Of a DNA stretch of 64,000 bases, positions 54,886 to 62,728 are shown in pieces. A program made the position numbers and the translations under genes. Numbering within the stretch: the stretch's first letter is position 1; every line of letters begins with the position of its first letter. The notes below the pieces were generated by a model, which had not been told where the DNA came from, ran no database searches, and was given only the letters and a program-made list of their open reading frames with translations. Source of the DNA: an uncultured Collinsella sp. Its GTDB lineage: Bacteria; Actinomycetota; Coriobacteriia; Coriobacteriales; Coriobacteriaceae. Location of the stretch: NCBI GenBank assembly GCA_900541055.1, contig UQHZ01000009.1, positions 1-64,000 on the forward strand, written 5' to 3'.

Positions 54886-57462
54886 TTACTTGACCACCAG
54901 GTTGACCAGCTTGCCGGGCACGCAGATGGCCTTGACGACCGTCTTGCCCTCGGTCCACTTGGAAACGGCGGCCTCGGCGGCAGCCTGCATTTCCTCGTTG
55001 GAGGCATCGCGGGCCACGTCGATGCGGCCACGGACCTTGCCGAGCACCTGGACGACGATCTGCACCGTGTCCTCGATGGACTCGGCCAGGTCAAACTCGG
55101 GCCAGGCGGCGGTGTAGGCGTTGCCCTCGCAGCCGAGTGCCTCGTGCCACAGCTCGTCAGCCCAGAACGGGCAGATGGGCGCCAGGACGCTCACAATGTC
55201 CTTGGCCACGCCGTAGCACAGAGCCTTGTCGCGGTCAGCACCCTCAGTGGCGTTGAGGTAGGCGCTCGCGGCGTTGACGAGCTCCATGACGGCCGAGATG
55301 GCGGTATTGAACTGGCCGCGATCGAAGTCCTCGGTGCACTTGGCAATGGTGCGGTGACGCTCGCGGTAGAGCTTCATCGCGACCTCGTCGAGCACGGACT
55401 TGTCGAAGGCCACGCTGGCGTCACCCGACTGGACGAGCTGCCACACGATACGCCAGGCGCGCTTGATAAAGCGGTTGGCGCCCTCAACGGCCTTGGGATC
55501 CCAGTCGAAGTCCTTCTCGGGCGGGGCGATAAACAGGATCGCCAGACGCATGGTGTCGGCGCCGTAAGGCTCGATAACCGAGCTCGGGGGCACGACGTTG
55601 CCCTTGGACTTGGACATGGTATCGCCGTTCTCGTCCTTGACCATGCCCTGGCACAGCAGGTTGGTGAAGGGCTCGTCCACGCTCAGCAAGCCCAGGTCGC
55701 GCAGCGCCTTGGTAAAGAAGCGGCTGTAGAGCAGGTGCAGAATAGCGTGCTCGATGCCACCGATGTAGTTATCGACGGGCATCCAACGGTCGGCCGCCTC
55801 GCGGGAGAAGGGCAGATCGGTGTTGTGCGGGTCGGTGTAGCGCAGGTAATACCAGCTGGAGCAGGTGAAGGTGTCCATGGTATCGGTCTCGCGCTTGGCC
55901 GGGCGACCGCAGACCGGGCAGGTGGTCTCGTAGAAGTCCTTGCACTCGGCAAGGGTCTCGCCGGCGCCCAGGTCCAGGTTCTCGGGCAGCGTCACCGGCA
56001 GCTGGTCCTCGGGCACGGGCACGATGCCGCAGTGCTCGCAGTGGATGGCCGGGATGGGGTTGCCCCAATAGCGCTGGCGGCTGATGAGCCAGTCGCGCAG
56101 GCGGAACTCGACCTTGCGACGGCCGCAGCCCATGGCCTCGAGGTCGGCCACGATGGCAGCCTCGCCCTCGGAGTGCTTACCGCCGCGCATGCCGGTGTAC
56201 TTGCCGGACTGTACGAGCGTGCCCTCGGCAGCGTGGGCGCAATCCCAGTCGACGGTCTCGGCATGGAAGGTATCGATGGTCTCGCCGCTGGCCTCGACGG
56301 CAGCGCGGTCGTCGTCGTCCAGGATGATCGGCACGATCGGCAGGTCGTACTTGCGGGCAAACTCAAAGTCGCGCTGGTCGCCGCAAGGAACGGCCATGAC
56401 GGCGCCGGTACCGTAGTCGGCAACGACATAATCGGCAACCCACACGGGGACCTTCTCGCCGTTGACAGGATTCACCACGTAGCGGCCGGTAAAGGCACCG
56501 TGCTTCTCGAGGGTACCCTGGGCACGCTCGACGGCAGAGATATGCTTGGAGTCCTCGACGATCTTGGTCACGGCCTCCTCGTACTCCGTGCCCTCGACGA
56601 GCTCGTGCAGACGAGCGTACTCGGGGGCCAGAACAAAGAAGGACACGCCAAACAGGGTGTCAGCACGCGTGGTGAAGACGGTGATCTTGCCCTCGTCGCC
56701 CTCGATGGGCTCGCCATCCTGGTCGCAAAGGGTAAAGTCGACCTCGGCGCCCTCAGAGCGACCGATCCAGTTGGCCTGCATCTGCTTGACGCGCTCGGGC
56801 CAGCCGGGGAGCTTCTCCAGGTCGTCGAGCAGCTCCTGGGAGTACTCGGTGATCTTGAAGTACCACTGCTCAAGGTCGCGCTTCTCGGGCTCGGTGCCGC
56901 AGCGCCAGCACTTGCCCTCGGTGACCTGCTCGTTGGCCAGAACGGTCTTGCAGTTAGGGCACCAGTTGACCGGGTTCTTCTTGCGGTAGACCAGGCCCTT
57001 TTCCCACAGCTTCTCAAAGATCCACTGACCCCAACGGTAGTAGTCGGGGCTGCAGGTCTTGACCATGCGATCCAGATCGTAGGAGAAGCCCATACGCTTC
57101 ATCGTGGCGAGCGCCTGGTCCATGTTCTTATACGTCCAGGCGGCAGCCTGCGTGTTGTGCTTGATTGCGGCGTTCTCGGCGGGCAGGCCAAAGGCGTCAA
57201 ATCCGATGGGGTGCAGCACATCAAAGCCGCGCATGCGGGCCTGACGGGCCATGGCATCGCCAATGGTATAGTTGCGCGCGTGACCCATGTGCAGGTCGCC
57301 CGACGGATACGGGAACATCTCGAGCACGTACTTTTTGGGCTTGCTGTCGTCGGTGTCGACGGCAAAGAGGTTGGAGTCCTCCCAGGCCTTCATCCACTTG
57401 GACTCAATGGCCTGCGCGTCGTAGGCAGGGATCTCGTCCTTATGATCTGTGCAATCGCACAT
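54886..57462 (-). CDS. leuS: Leucyl-tRNA synthetase
   Basis: Charges tRNA-Leu and edits noncognate amino acids. The 858 residues include the HIGH-type motif YPSGDLHMGHARNY, a zinc-binding insert (WCPNCKTVLANEQV, CWRCG), the CP1 editing domain (TTRADTLFG), and TMSKSKGN. ATG 57462 has AAGGAG five bases upstream. No T-box is visible in the spacer before it, which instead holds a long hairpin. Confidence 0.97.
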   Translation of the reverse strand: MCDCTDHKDEIPAYDAQAIESKWMKAWEDSNLFAVDTDDSKPKKYVLEMFPYPSGDLHMGHARNYTIGDAMARQARMRGFDVLHPIGFDAFGLPAENAAIKHNTQAAAWTYKNMDQALATMKRMGFSYDLDRMVKTCSPDYYRWGQWIFEKLWEKGLVYRKKNPVNWCPNCKTVLANEQVTEGKCWRCGTEPEKRDLEQWYFKITEYSQELLDDLEKLPGWPERVKQMQANWIGRSEGAEVDFTLCDQDGEPIEGDEGKITVFTTRADTLFGVSFFVLAPEYARLHELVEGTEYEEAVTKIVEDSKHISAVERAQGTLEKHGAFTGRYVVNPVNGEKVPVWVADYVVADYGTGAVMAVPCGDQRDFEFARKYDLPIVPIILDDDDRAAVEASGETIDTFHAETVDWDCAHAAEGTLVQSGKYTGMRGGKHSEGEAAIVADLEAMGCGRRKVEFRLRDWLISRQRYWGNPIPAIHCEHCGIVPVPEDQLPVTLPENLDLGAGETLAECKDFYETTCPVCGRPAKRETDTMDTFTCSSWYYLRYTDPHNTDLPFSREAADRWMPVDNYIGGIEHAILHLLYSRFFTKALRDLGLLSVDEPFTNLLCQGMVKDENGDTMSKSKGNVVPPSSVIEPYGADTMRLAILFIAPPEKDFDWDPKAVEGANRFIKRAWRIVWQLVQSGDASVAFDKSVLDEVAMKLYRERHRTIAKCTEDFDRGQFNTAISAVMELVNAASAYLNATEGADRDKALCYGVAKDIVSVLAPICPFWADELWHEALGCEGNAYTAAWPEFDLAESIEDTVQIVVQVLGKVRGRIDVARDASNEEMQAAAEAAVSKWTEGKTVVKAICVPGKLVNLVVK

Positions 57463-57484
57463 ATCAGCTCCTTTAATCTTAGCT

Positions 57485-57605
57485 GGGGTCGGGCGGCTTG
57501 GCTTTATTCGCTACTGCGGACAGTCCTGCGCAAGACGAAGAGCACATTAAGTGCTCTTCTTTGCGTGCGGAACTTGTAGCGAACAAAGCCAAGCCGCCCG
57601 ACCCT
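57485..57605. repeat. About 120-base long hairpin upstream of leuS
   Basis: A 20-bp perfect outer stem (57486-57505 with 57585-57604), one mismatch and 7 more pairs (57507-57513 with 57577-57583) surround an inner hairpin: CGCAA/TTGCG and GAAGAGCAC/GTGCTCTTC with loop 57546-57550. It ends 22 bases before the leuS start and has no T tract. Confidence 0.85.
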
Positions 57606-57639
57606 AAGGTTAACTCGCATGATGATAGCAAATACGACA

Positions 57640-57672
57640 AGCGAGATGCCTGCGACTTGCAGGCATCTCGCT
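57640..57672. repeat. 14-bp perfect hairpin between guaB and leuS
   Basis: AGCGAGATGCCTGC (57640-57653) and its complement (57659-57672) enclose a 5-base loop. Only short T stretches follow on either strand, so it might be a weak terminator of the IMP dehydrogenase transcript. Confidence 0.7.
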
Positions 57673-57739
57673 TTATCTAAATAACGTGGTTGTGAATCAA
57701 CCGCTAATTGTTACCCGCCCAAGCATGGTCGGGTTTTCT

Positions 57740-57821
57740 AAGTGCCGCAGATTGACGTGAAAGAGGAGCGACGCGTACTTTGGTACGCGAGCGACGGTTT
57801 GAACGGCAAGGTGCGGTGCTT
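57740..57821. ncRNA. Possible structured RNA element after guaB
   Basis: Pairing can be drawn at three levels: AAGTGCCGCA (57740-57749) with 57812-57821 (two G-U pairs), TTGACGT (57752-57758) with ACGGCAA (57803-57809) with one mismatch, and a perfect CGCGTAC/GTACGCG hairpin at 57772-57789. Together with the two repeats above, it fills the 370-base spacer 57463-57832, where no protein gene is supported. Confidence 0.35.
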
Positions 57822-57832
57822 GGGAAAGCCGT

Positions 57833-59344
57833 TTAGCGGTAGCTGACGCTCTGCTGAGAGTCCTTGACGACTACGTCGTGGGCGCCGCCTTCGACGATGG
57901 AGGTGGAGCTGACCAGCGTTAGGCGCGCCTTTTCCTGGAGCTCGGGGATCGAGAGGGCACCGCAGTTGCACATCGTGGACTTGACCTTGTAGAGCGTGCC
58001 GCCCACGCCGTCCTTAAGGGAGCCGGCGTAGGGAACGTAGGAGTCGACGCCCTCGACGAAGCTGAGCTTCGCGGCGCCGCCCAGGTCGTAGCGCTGCCAG
58101 TTACGGGCACGCGCGGAACCCTCGCCCCAGTACTCCTTCATGTACTGACCGTTGACGTTGACGCGCTCGGTCGGGCTCTCGTCGAAGCGGGCGAAGTAGC
58201 GGCCCAGCATCATAAAGTCGGCGCCCATGGCAAGAGCGAGCGTCATGTGGTAGTCGTAGACGATGCCGCCGTCGGAGCACACGGGCACGTAGACGCCGGT
58301 CTCCTCGTAGTACTCGTCGCGAGCGCGGCAGACGTCGATCAACGCAGTGGCCTGGCCACGGCCGATGCCCTTGGTCTCACGGGTGATGCAGATGGAACCG
58401 CCGCCGATACCGACCTTGATGAAGTCGGCACCGCAGTCGGCCAGGAAGCGGAAACCCTCGGCGTCGACGACGTTACCGGCACCAACCTTGACGTCCTCGC
58501 CGTAGTTGGCGCGGATCCACTCGATGGTGCGCTTCTGCCACTCACTGAAGCCCTCGGAGGAGTCGATGCACAGAACGTCGGCACCGGCCTCGATGAGCAG
58601 CGGCACGCGCTCGGCATAGTCGCGGGTGTTGATACCGGCGCCGACCATGTAGCGCTTGTCGTTATCGAGCAGCTCGTTAGGGTTGGTCTTGTGGCTGTCG
58701 TAGTCCTTGCGGAAGACGATGCCCATCAGGTGATCGTAGTCGTCGACGATGGGCAGGGCGTTGAGCTTGTTGTCCCAGATGACGTCATTGGCAACCTTGA
58801 GGCTGATGTTCTTGTCGCCCACGATGAGCTGCTCGCGCGGGGTCATGAACTCGGAGACCTTCGTCTGGTGGTCATCGCGGCTGGGGCGATAGTCACGGCT
58901 GGTGACGATGCCCAGGAGCTTGCCCTTGGGGGTGCCGTCGTCGGTGACCGGCATGGTGGAGTGACCGGTCTTCTCCTTGAGCTCGATGACCTGCTCCATA
59001 GTCATGTCGGGGGTCAGCGTGGAATCGGACTGAACGAAGCCAGCCTTGTGATCCTTGACGGCCTTGACCATAGCGGCCTCGGACTCGGCGCTCTGGGAAC
59101 CGTAAATGAAGGACAGGCCGCCCTCGGTAGCGAGCGCGACACCCATGTCGACGCCCGAGACGGACTGCATGATGGCGGAAACCATGGGGATGTTCAGGGT
59201 GATTGCCGGCTTCTCACCGCGCTTAAAGCGGGTTAGCGGCGTCTTAAGAGAGACGTTGTTGGGGATGCACTGCGAGGACGAGTAACCAGGGACCAGCAGA
59301 TACTCCGAAAACGTGTGGGACTCACCGGGAAAGAACGTAGCCAT
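57833..59344 (-). CDS. guaB: IMP dehydrogenase, Tritrichomonas-like type
   Basis: Oxidises IMP to XMP, the committed step of GMP synthesis. The 503 residues have an N-terminal barrel segment (SAIMQSVSGVDMGVALA), a CBS domain pair (about 105-215; GKLLGIVTSRDYR, DHLMGIVFRKDYD), IDSSEGFSEWQ, and the catalytic loop GGSICITRETKGIGRGQATA. Length and motifs (AGINTRDYAERVP; GSARARNWQRYDLGG) resemble, from memory, the enzyme of the parasite Tritrichomonas foetus and its bacterial relatives more than E. coli GuaB. AAGGAG precedes the ATG. The leader holds the palindrome CGACCGGTCG but no recognised purine riboswitch. Confidence 0.94.
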   Translation of the reverse strand: MATFFPGESHTFSEYLLVPGYSSSQCIPNNVSLKTPLTRFKRGEKPAITLNIPMVSAIMQSVSGVDMGVALATEGGLSFIYGSQSAESEAAMVKAVKDHKAGFVQSDSTLTPDMTMEQVIELKEKTGHSTMPVTDDGTPKGKLLGIVTSRDYRPSRDDHQTKVSEFMTPREQLIVGDKNISLKVANDVIWDNKLNALPIVDDYDHLMGIVFRKDYDSHKTNPNELLDNDKRYMVGAGINTRDYAERVPLLIEAGADVLCIDSSEGFSEWQKRTIEWIRANYGEDVKVGAGNVVDAEGFRFLADCGADFIKVGIGGGSICITRETKGIGRGQATALIDVCRARDEYYEETGVYVPVCSDGGIVYDYHMTLALAMGADFMMLGRYFARFDESPTERVNVNGQYMKEYWGEGSARARNWQRYDLGGAAKLSFVEGVDSYVPYAGSLKDGVGGTLYKVKSTMCNCGALSIPELQEKARLTLVSSTSIVEGGAHDVVVKDSQQSVSYR

Positions 59345-59444
59345 GTTTCTCCTTTTTCCATGCGACCGGTCGGCTGCAGGCCTCGTAGGACCCAGCCCAA
59401 CCTTGGGCGCCCAATACTGGGGAAGTATCTTAACGCACTTTGAC

Positions 59445-59453
59445 TGCTACAAT
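59445..59453 (+). promoter_or_regulatory. Candidate extended -10 promoter of the ModE-like gene
   Basis: TGCTACAAT on the plus strand fits an extended -10 box about 85 bases before the start codon. No good -35 is present at the right spacing, as is common for extended -10 promoters. Confidence 0.4.
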
Positions 59454-59537
59454 GCATGATTTAAGAAGAGCACACGAGGGTTTGACGCAGGCTTTGCGTT
59501 TGCCCAGCAAACACTTTAGCGGGGAGACGTGGAGCAC

Positions 59538-59882
59538 ATGGAGTACAAGACGACGGCAAAGTTGGTCATTCAAGCGTGCGACAAGGATCTGCCGGGCGTG
59601 TTTGGTCACGGCTGCGTCTTGCTGCTGCAAGGTATCGCCCGCGAGCACTCGCTCAACCGTGCCGCCAAGAGCATGGGCATGGCATATTCCAAGGCCTGGC
59701 GCATTGTGAACGAAGCCGAAGGCCAGCTGGGCTGCAAGCTCATCGAGCGCGACGGCGCCCACGGATCCACGCTCACCCCCGCCGGCGAGCGAGCCATAGC
59801 AGTCTACGAGGAGCTGCAGGCCGATATCAACCAGGTCATAGCTGCCAAAGCCGACGTCCTCATCGCCAGCATCAAAGAGTAG
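59538..59882 (+). CDS. ModE/LysR-type winged-helix regulator, DNA-binding domain only
   Basis: A 114-residue protein with the winged HTH of ModE/LysR regulators: LLQGIAREHSLNRAAKSMG, YSKAWRIVNEAEGQLGCKLI and the wing GSTLTPAGERAIAVYEEL. The molybdate-binding (TOBE) domains of full ModE are absent. ATG 59538 is preferred; a GTG at 59529 sits too close to its GGGGAG. It is divergent from guaB. Standalone ModE N-domains are known and often act on molybdenum genes, but none are in this window. Confidence 0.82.
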   Translation: MEYKTTAKLVIQACDKDLPGVFGHGCVLLLQGIAREHSLNRAAKSMGMAYSKAWRIVNEAEGQLGCKLIERDGAHGSTLTPAGERAIAVYEELQADINQVIAAKADVLIASIKE

Positions 59883-59923
59883 CTAATTTGGGACGGGGCT
59901 TTTTTAGCTGGTCGGTCACCATA

Positions 59924-60001
59924 GATGATTTTTCTGGGACGGGGATTAAAAAATCATTAGGTACACAATGATTTTTTAATCCCCGTCCCAGAAAAATCAT
60001 C
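59924..60001. repeat. 35-bp perfect inverted repeat, 8-base loop
   Basis: The left arm 59924-59958 (beginning GATGATTTTTCTGGGACGGG) is exactly complementary to 59967-60001; the loop is AGGTACAC. Both arms contain TGGGACGGGGATT and a run AAAAAA/TTTTTT, so it could terminate in either direction. The stop codon of the minus-strand gene (59997-59999) lies inside the right arm. A partial copy, TTTGGGACGGGG, lies at 59887-59898. Confidence 0.95.
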
Positions 60002-60986
60002 GAAGGGCGTTGTCTAGGGTTGACGCTACAACCAGGGGGTCGTCGGTGCCGGCGAAGAGGCGGATGGTGCTCCCCTGCTTGCCGCGTGGAGCCGAAAGGC
60101 GCGTCGTTGCGCCGCCGGCGGGCGATGTGCGAAACTCCCCCGGCAAAGCGTCGAACAGCTCGCCCGCACTACGCTCGATAAGGTCAAACTCAACTGCCGG
60201 GCCAAAACCATGCTCGAGGATTCCCGTTGCAACAGCATGGTCAGGATGCGAGCTCAGCCCGGGATAGCGCACGTTGCGCACCATCTCGTTGGCGGCCAGA
60301 TACTCGGCCAGCGCACGGGCGCGATCGAAATGCGCCTGCATGCGGGCGTTAAGCGAGGAAAGCCCACGCTCCAGCACGTCGGTCTCCTCGGTAGAAAGGT
60401 CGAGTGCCAAAGCACCGCAGCCTGCAAACAATACGTGCGCGCACTCGGCAGCAGCATCCACACGATGGCGCTTGAGCTGAGAGCGCGCCACCGAAGCGGC
60501 AACGAGCTTGCGCGGAGCCCTACCTGCACACACGCGATCGAGCGCCTCGAGCGACAGCGCAGCACCCAGCCGCAGCGGATCGCAGCCAAAAGCCGACGCC
60601 ACGGAGTTGTCCACAACCAACAGCGCGCGGGCATCGCGAGCCGCGCGGCCCAGGGCGCGAAGATCGGGCACGCGCAGACCAAACCCGCCGATGGAGTTGA
60701 CAAACCACCACAGGTGCGGCCCCTCGGCATCAAACGAAGCATCAAAGTTCTCGGACGCGGCGACAAACGCTGCAACCGACGGCTCACCCACCATAGCCAC
60801 ATCGCAGGCATCAAAGCCGCTCGCAAACGCATCGGCAAAGTCATCGGCAAACGCAACCAGGCGGTCACCAGGAGGCACGATCCCCAGCTGCGACAGCGCT
60901 GCCGGCACATGCGGGGCCGCAAGCAACCGCGCCTCACGCGCGCCGGCCCTCAAAGCCCAGGCCCCTTCTAGCTGTTGCACGTCCAC
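59997..60986 (-). CDS. Trans-sulfuration (Cys/Met metabolism) family protein, active-site Lys missing
   Basis: A 329-residue protein whose C-terminal half fits cystathionine gamma-synthase/lyase enzymes (MVRNVRYPGLSSHPDHAVA, EHGFGPAVEFDL, IRLFAGTDDP), and whose middle keeps LLVVDNSVASAF with the Asp that contacts the PLP ring. Where the family has SATKY with the Schiff-base Lys, this one reads LGAALSLEALDRV, with no Lys; the nearest is eight or so residues later. The N-terminus is also short. It may be a pseudoenzyme or use another Lys. GTG 60986 with AAGGGA upstream is preferred over ATG 61004, which lies at the terminator T tract. Confidence 0.72.
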   Translation of the reverse strand: MDVQQLEGAWALRAGAREARLLAAPHVPAALSQLGIVPPGDRLVAFADDFADAFASGFDACDVAMVGEPSVAAFVAASENFDASFDAEGPHLWWFVNSIGGFGLRVPDLRALGRAARDARALLVVDNSVASAFGCDPLRLGAALSLEALDRVCAGRAPRKLVAASVARSQLKRHRVDAAAECAHVLFAGCGALALDLSTEETDVLERGLSSLNARMQAHFDRARALAEYLAANEMVRNVRYPGLSSHPDHAVATGILEHGFGPAVEFDLIERSAGELFDALPGEFRTSPAGGATTRLSAPRGKQGSTIRLFAGTDDPLVVASTLDNALR

Positions 60987-61008
60987 ACGGCACCGTCCCT
61001 TCATAAAC

Positions 61009-61044
61009 AAAAACCCACGATGCGGGTGTTCCCCGCATCGTGGG
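61009..61044 (-). terminator. Terminator after sucrose-6-phosphate hydrolase gene
   Basis: A perfect 13-bp stem (61014-61026 with 61032-61044, CCCACGATGCGGG and complement) with a 5-base loop is followed on the minus strand by TTTTTGTTT. It lies 38 bases after the hydrolase stop. Confidence 0.9.
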
Positions 61045-61082
61045 CAACGGCTGCAGTATAGCGCCGATATGCGACGAATCGC

Positions 61083-62621
61083 CTAGATGTTGAGCGCGTG
61101 GTAGGTCACGCTCGCACACGGAGCGTCAACGGTCACGCCATAGGTCTCGGGGTAGATGCGCGTCGAGAACACGAGCGCGCCATCGTTCACAAACACCTCG
61201 ACCGACGAGACATCGCCGACAATGCGCACGTTACGAACCTCCTCGACGGGCTCCCAACGCACGGTGCGACCGCAGCCGGCAGAAGCGCGACCCTCATCGG
61301 TAAATCGCATCTCAAAGCGCGCGGGCAGCTCGCCCTCGGCGGGCACAAACGCCAGCTTCAGCTCGCCATCAACGATCGCGGTAAATGCGCCGTCGACACC
61401 GTCGACAACAACGTCAAAGCAGGTATCGCCGGCAACCTCCAACGAGCCCTCCCCCACACGCACCGAGGCATAATGGCGCTCGATCTCGCGCGCCGGCTGC
61501 TGCAGTACCACGCCGCCAGCACAGGCTGTAAGCTCGCGCGGCACCGTCATGCAGTGCTGCCAGCCGCACACCACGGTGGGTGCGTTGCCATAGGTCGGCT
61601 CATCGGGCATGCCCATCCAGCCGATCAGAATGTGGCGACCGTCCTCGGCCGTGAACTCCTGCGGAGCATAGAAGTCAAAACCGGCGTCCCACAGGCGGAA
61701 CTCGCCCAGCTCATAAGCGTCATTGCCACCGGTAATGTCGCCCGTTACAGGCATGTAGCCAGCAGCGTATACGTTGCCGCGGTCCCAACGACCGCCCTCG
61801 AGCCCCTGAGGAGAGAAGGACAGGAACTTCACCGGCACACCGTCATCGGCCTTAAGCTCAAGATACCCCGGGCACTCCCACATAAAGCCGAAACGCTTGG
61901 GCGTAGACACACGGCTCTCGAGCTCCCAGTTCAGCATATCCGCCGAACCGTACACCAGGATCTCACCCACATCGCGCCCGGCACCCTCGCCGTGCATGGC
62001 GCAAAATCGACTATCGACATGCGGACCATCCACGCGACGACGCGCGCCCAGCACCATATGGTAACGCCCATCGTCATCGCGCCACACCTTGGGATCGCGC
62101 ACGTGGCAGGTCAAATCCTCGGGATAATCCTCGGACGCCAGCACCACACGCTTTTGGCTGAACTCCCGACCGGCAAGGCCATCAACGCTCTCGACATAAA
62201 CGGTATCGGCACGACGGCCGGTATTGACGTAGTCGTACGTACCGTCCGCATCGGAAAGCTTCACGTTGCCTGTGTACAGCACGCGAATGCGGCCGTCTTC
62301 GGCAAGCGCGGAGCCCGAATACACGCCGTGACAATCGAACGGCTCGTCGGGCAGCAGCGGGGCGCCAACGTAGTCCCACGTCATAAGGTCACGGCTCGTC
62401 GCATGGCCCCACATCTTGACGCCGCCGTTCACATCAAACGGGGCATACTGAAAGTACGCGTGAAATACGCCATCTGCCTGGCAAAGACCATTGGGGTCGT
62501 TGAGCCAACCCGCCGGCGGCATAATATGAAAGCGCTGGCCATACGCGCCATGACCGCACTCAGAGACGGCGTCAACAGCGGCGACCAGCTTTGCAAGATC
62601 GCGACCAAGGGCATTAGACAT
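61083..62621 (-). CDS. scrB: Sucrose-6-phosphate hydrolase (GH32)
   Basis: Cleaves sucrose 6-phosphate from the PTS into glucose 6-phosphate and fructose. The 512 residues show the GH32 nucleophile motif GWLNDPNG (about residues 38-45), the stabilising RDPKVW, the acid/base motif WECPGYLEL, and the C-terminal beta-sandwich. AGGA lies about seven bases before the ATG. It follows the PTS gene by about 107 bases, which hold small hairpins but no strong terminator, so both genes likely form one sucrose unit. Confidence 0.94.
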   Translation of the reverse strand: MSNALGRDLAKLVAAVDAVSECGHGAYGQRFHIMPPAGWLNDPNGLCQADGVFHAYFQYAPFDVNGGVKMWGHATSRDLMTWDYVGAPLLPDEPFDCHGVYSGSALAEDGRIRVLYTGNVKLSDADGTYDYVNTGRRADTVYVESVDGLAGREFSQKRVVLASEDYPEDLTCHVRDPKVWRDDDGRYHMVLGARRRVDGPHVDSRFCAMHGEGAGRDVGEILVYGSADMLNWELESRVSTPKRFGFMWECPGYLELKADDGVPVKFLSFSPQGLEGGRWDRGNVYAAGYMPVTGDITGGNDAYELGEFRLWDAGFDFYAPQEFTAEDGRHILIGWMGMPDEPTYGNAPTVVCGWQHCMTVPRELTACAGGVVLQQPAREIERHYASVRVGEGSLEVAGDTCFDVVVDGVDGAFTAIVDGELKLAFVPAEGELPARFEMRFTDEGRASAGCGRTVRWEPVEEVRNVRIVGDVSSVEVFVNDGALVFSTRIYPETYGVTVDAPCASVTYHALNI

Positions 62622-62728
62622 ATCAAAGTCCTAACGAATCGAAAGTAACATGGCGCCAAAGATCGGCGCCAGATGCGGGAAACACCCGCGAGCATACAGC
62701 CCGCGGGCATTCCCTCAATCAAAAGCTC

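Noticed and set aside
54862..57579. Long open frame (about 905 codons) on the plus strand opposite leuS
   Set aside because: Antisense shadow of leuS; no recognisable domain and no start signal.
59345..59450. Purine or other riboswitch before guaB
   Set aside because: Small palindromes are present but no known aptamer core or expression platform could be recognised.
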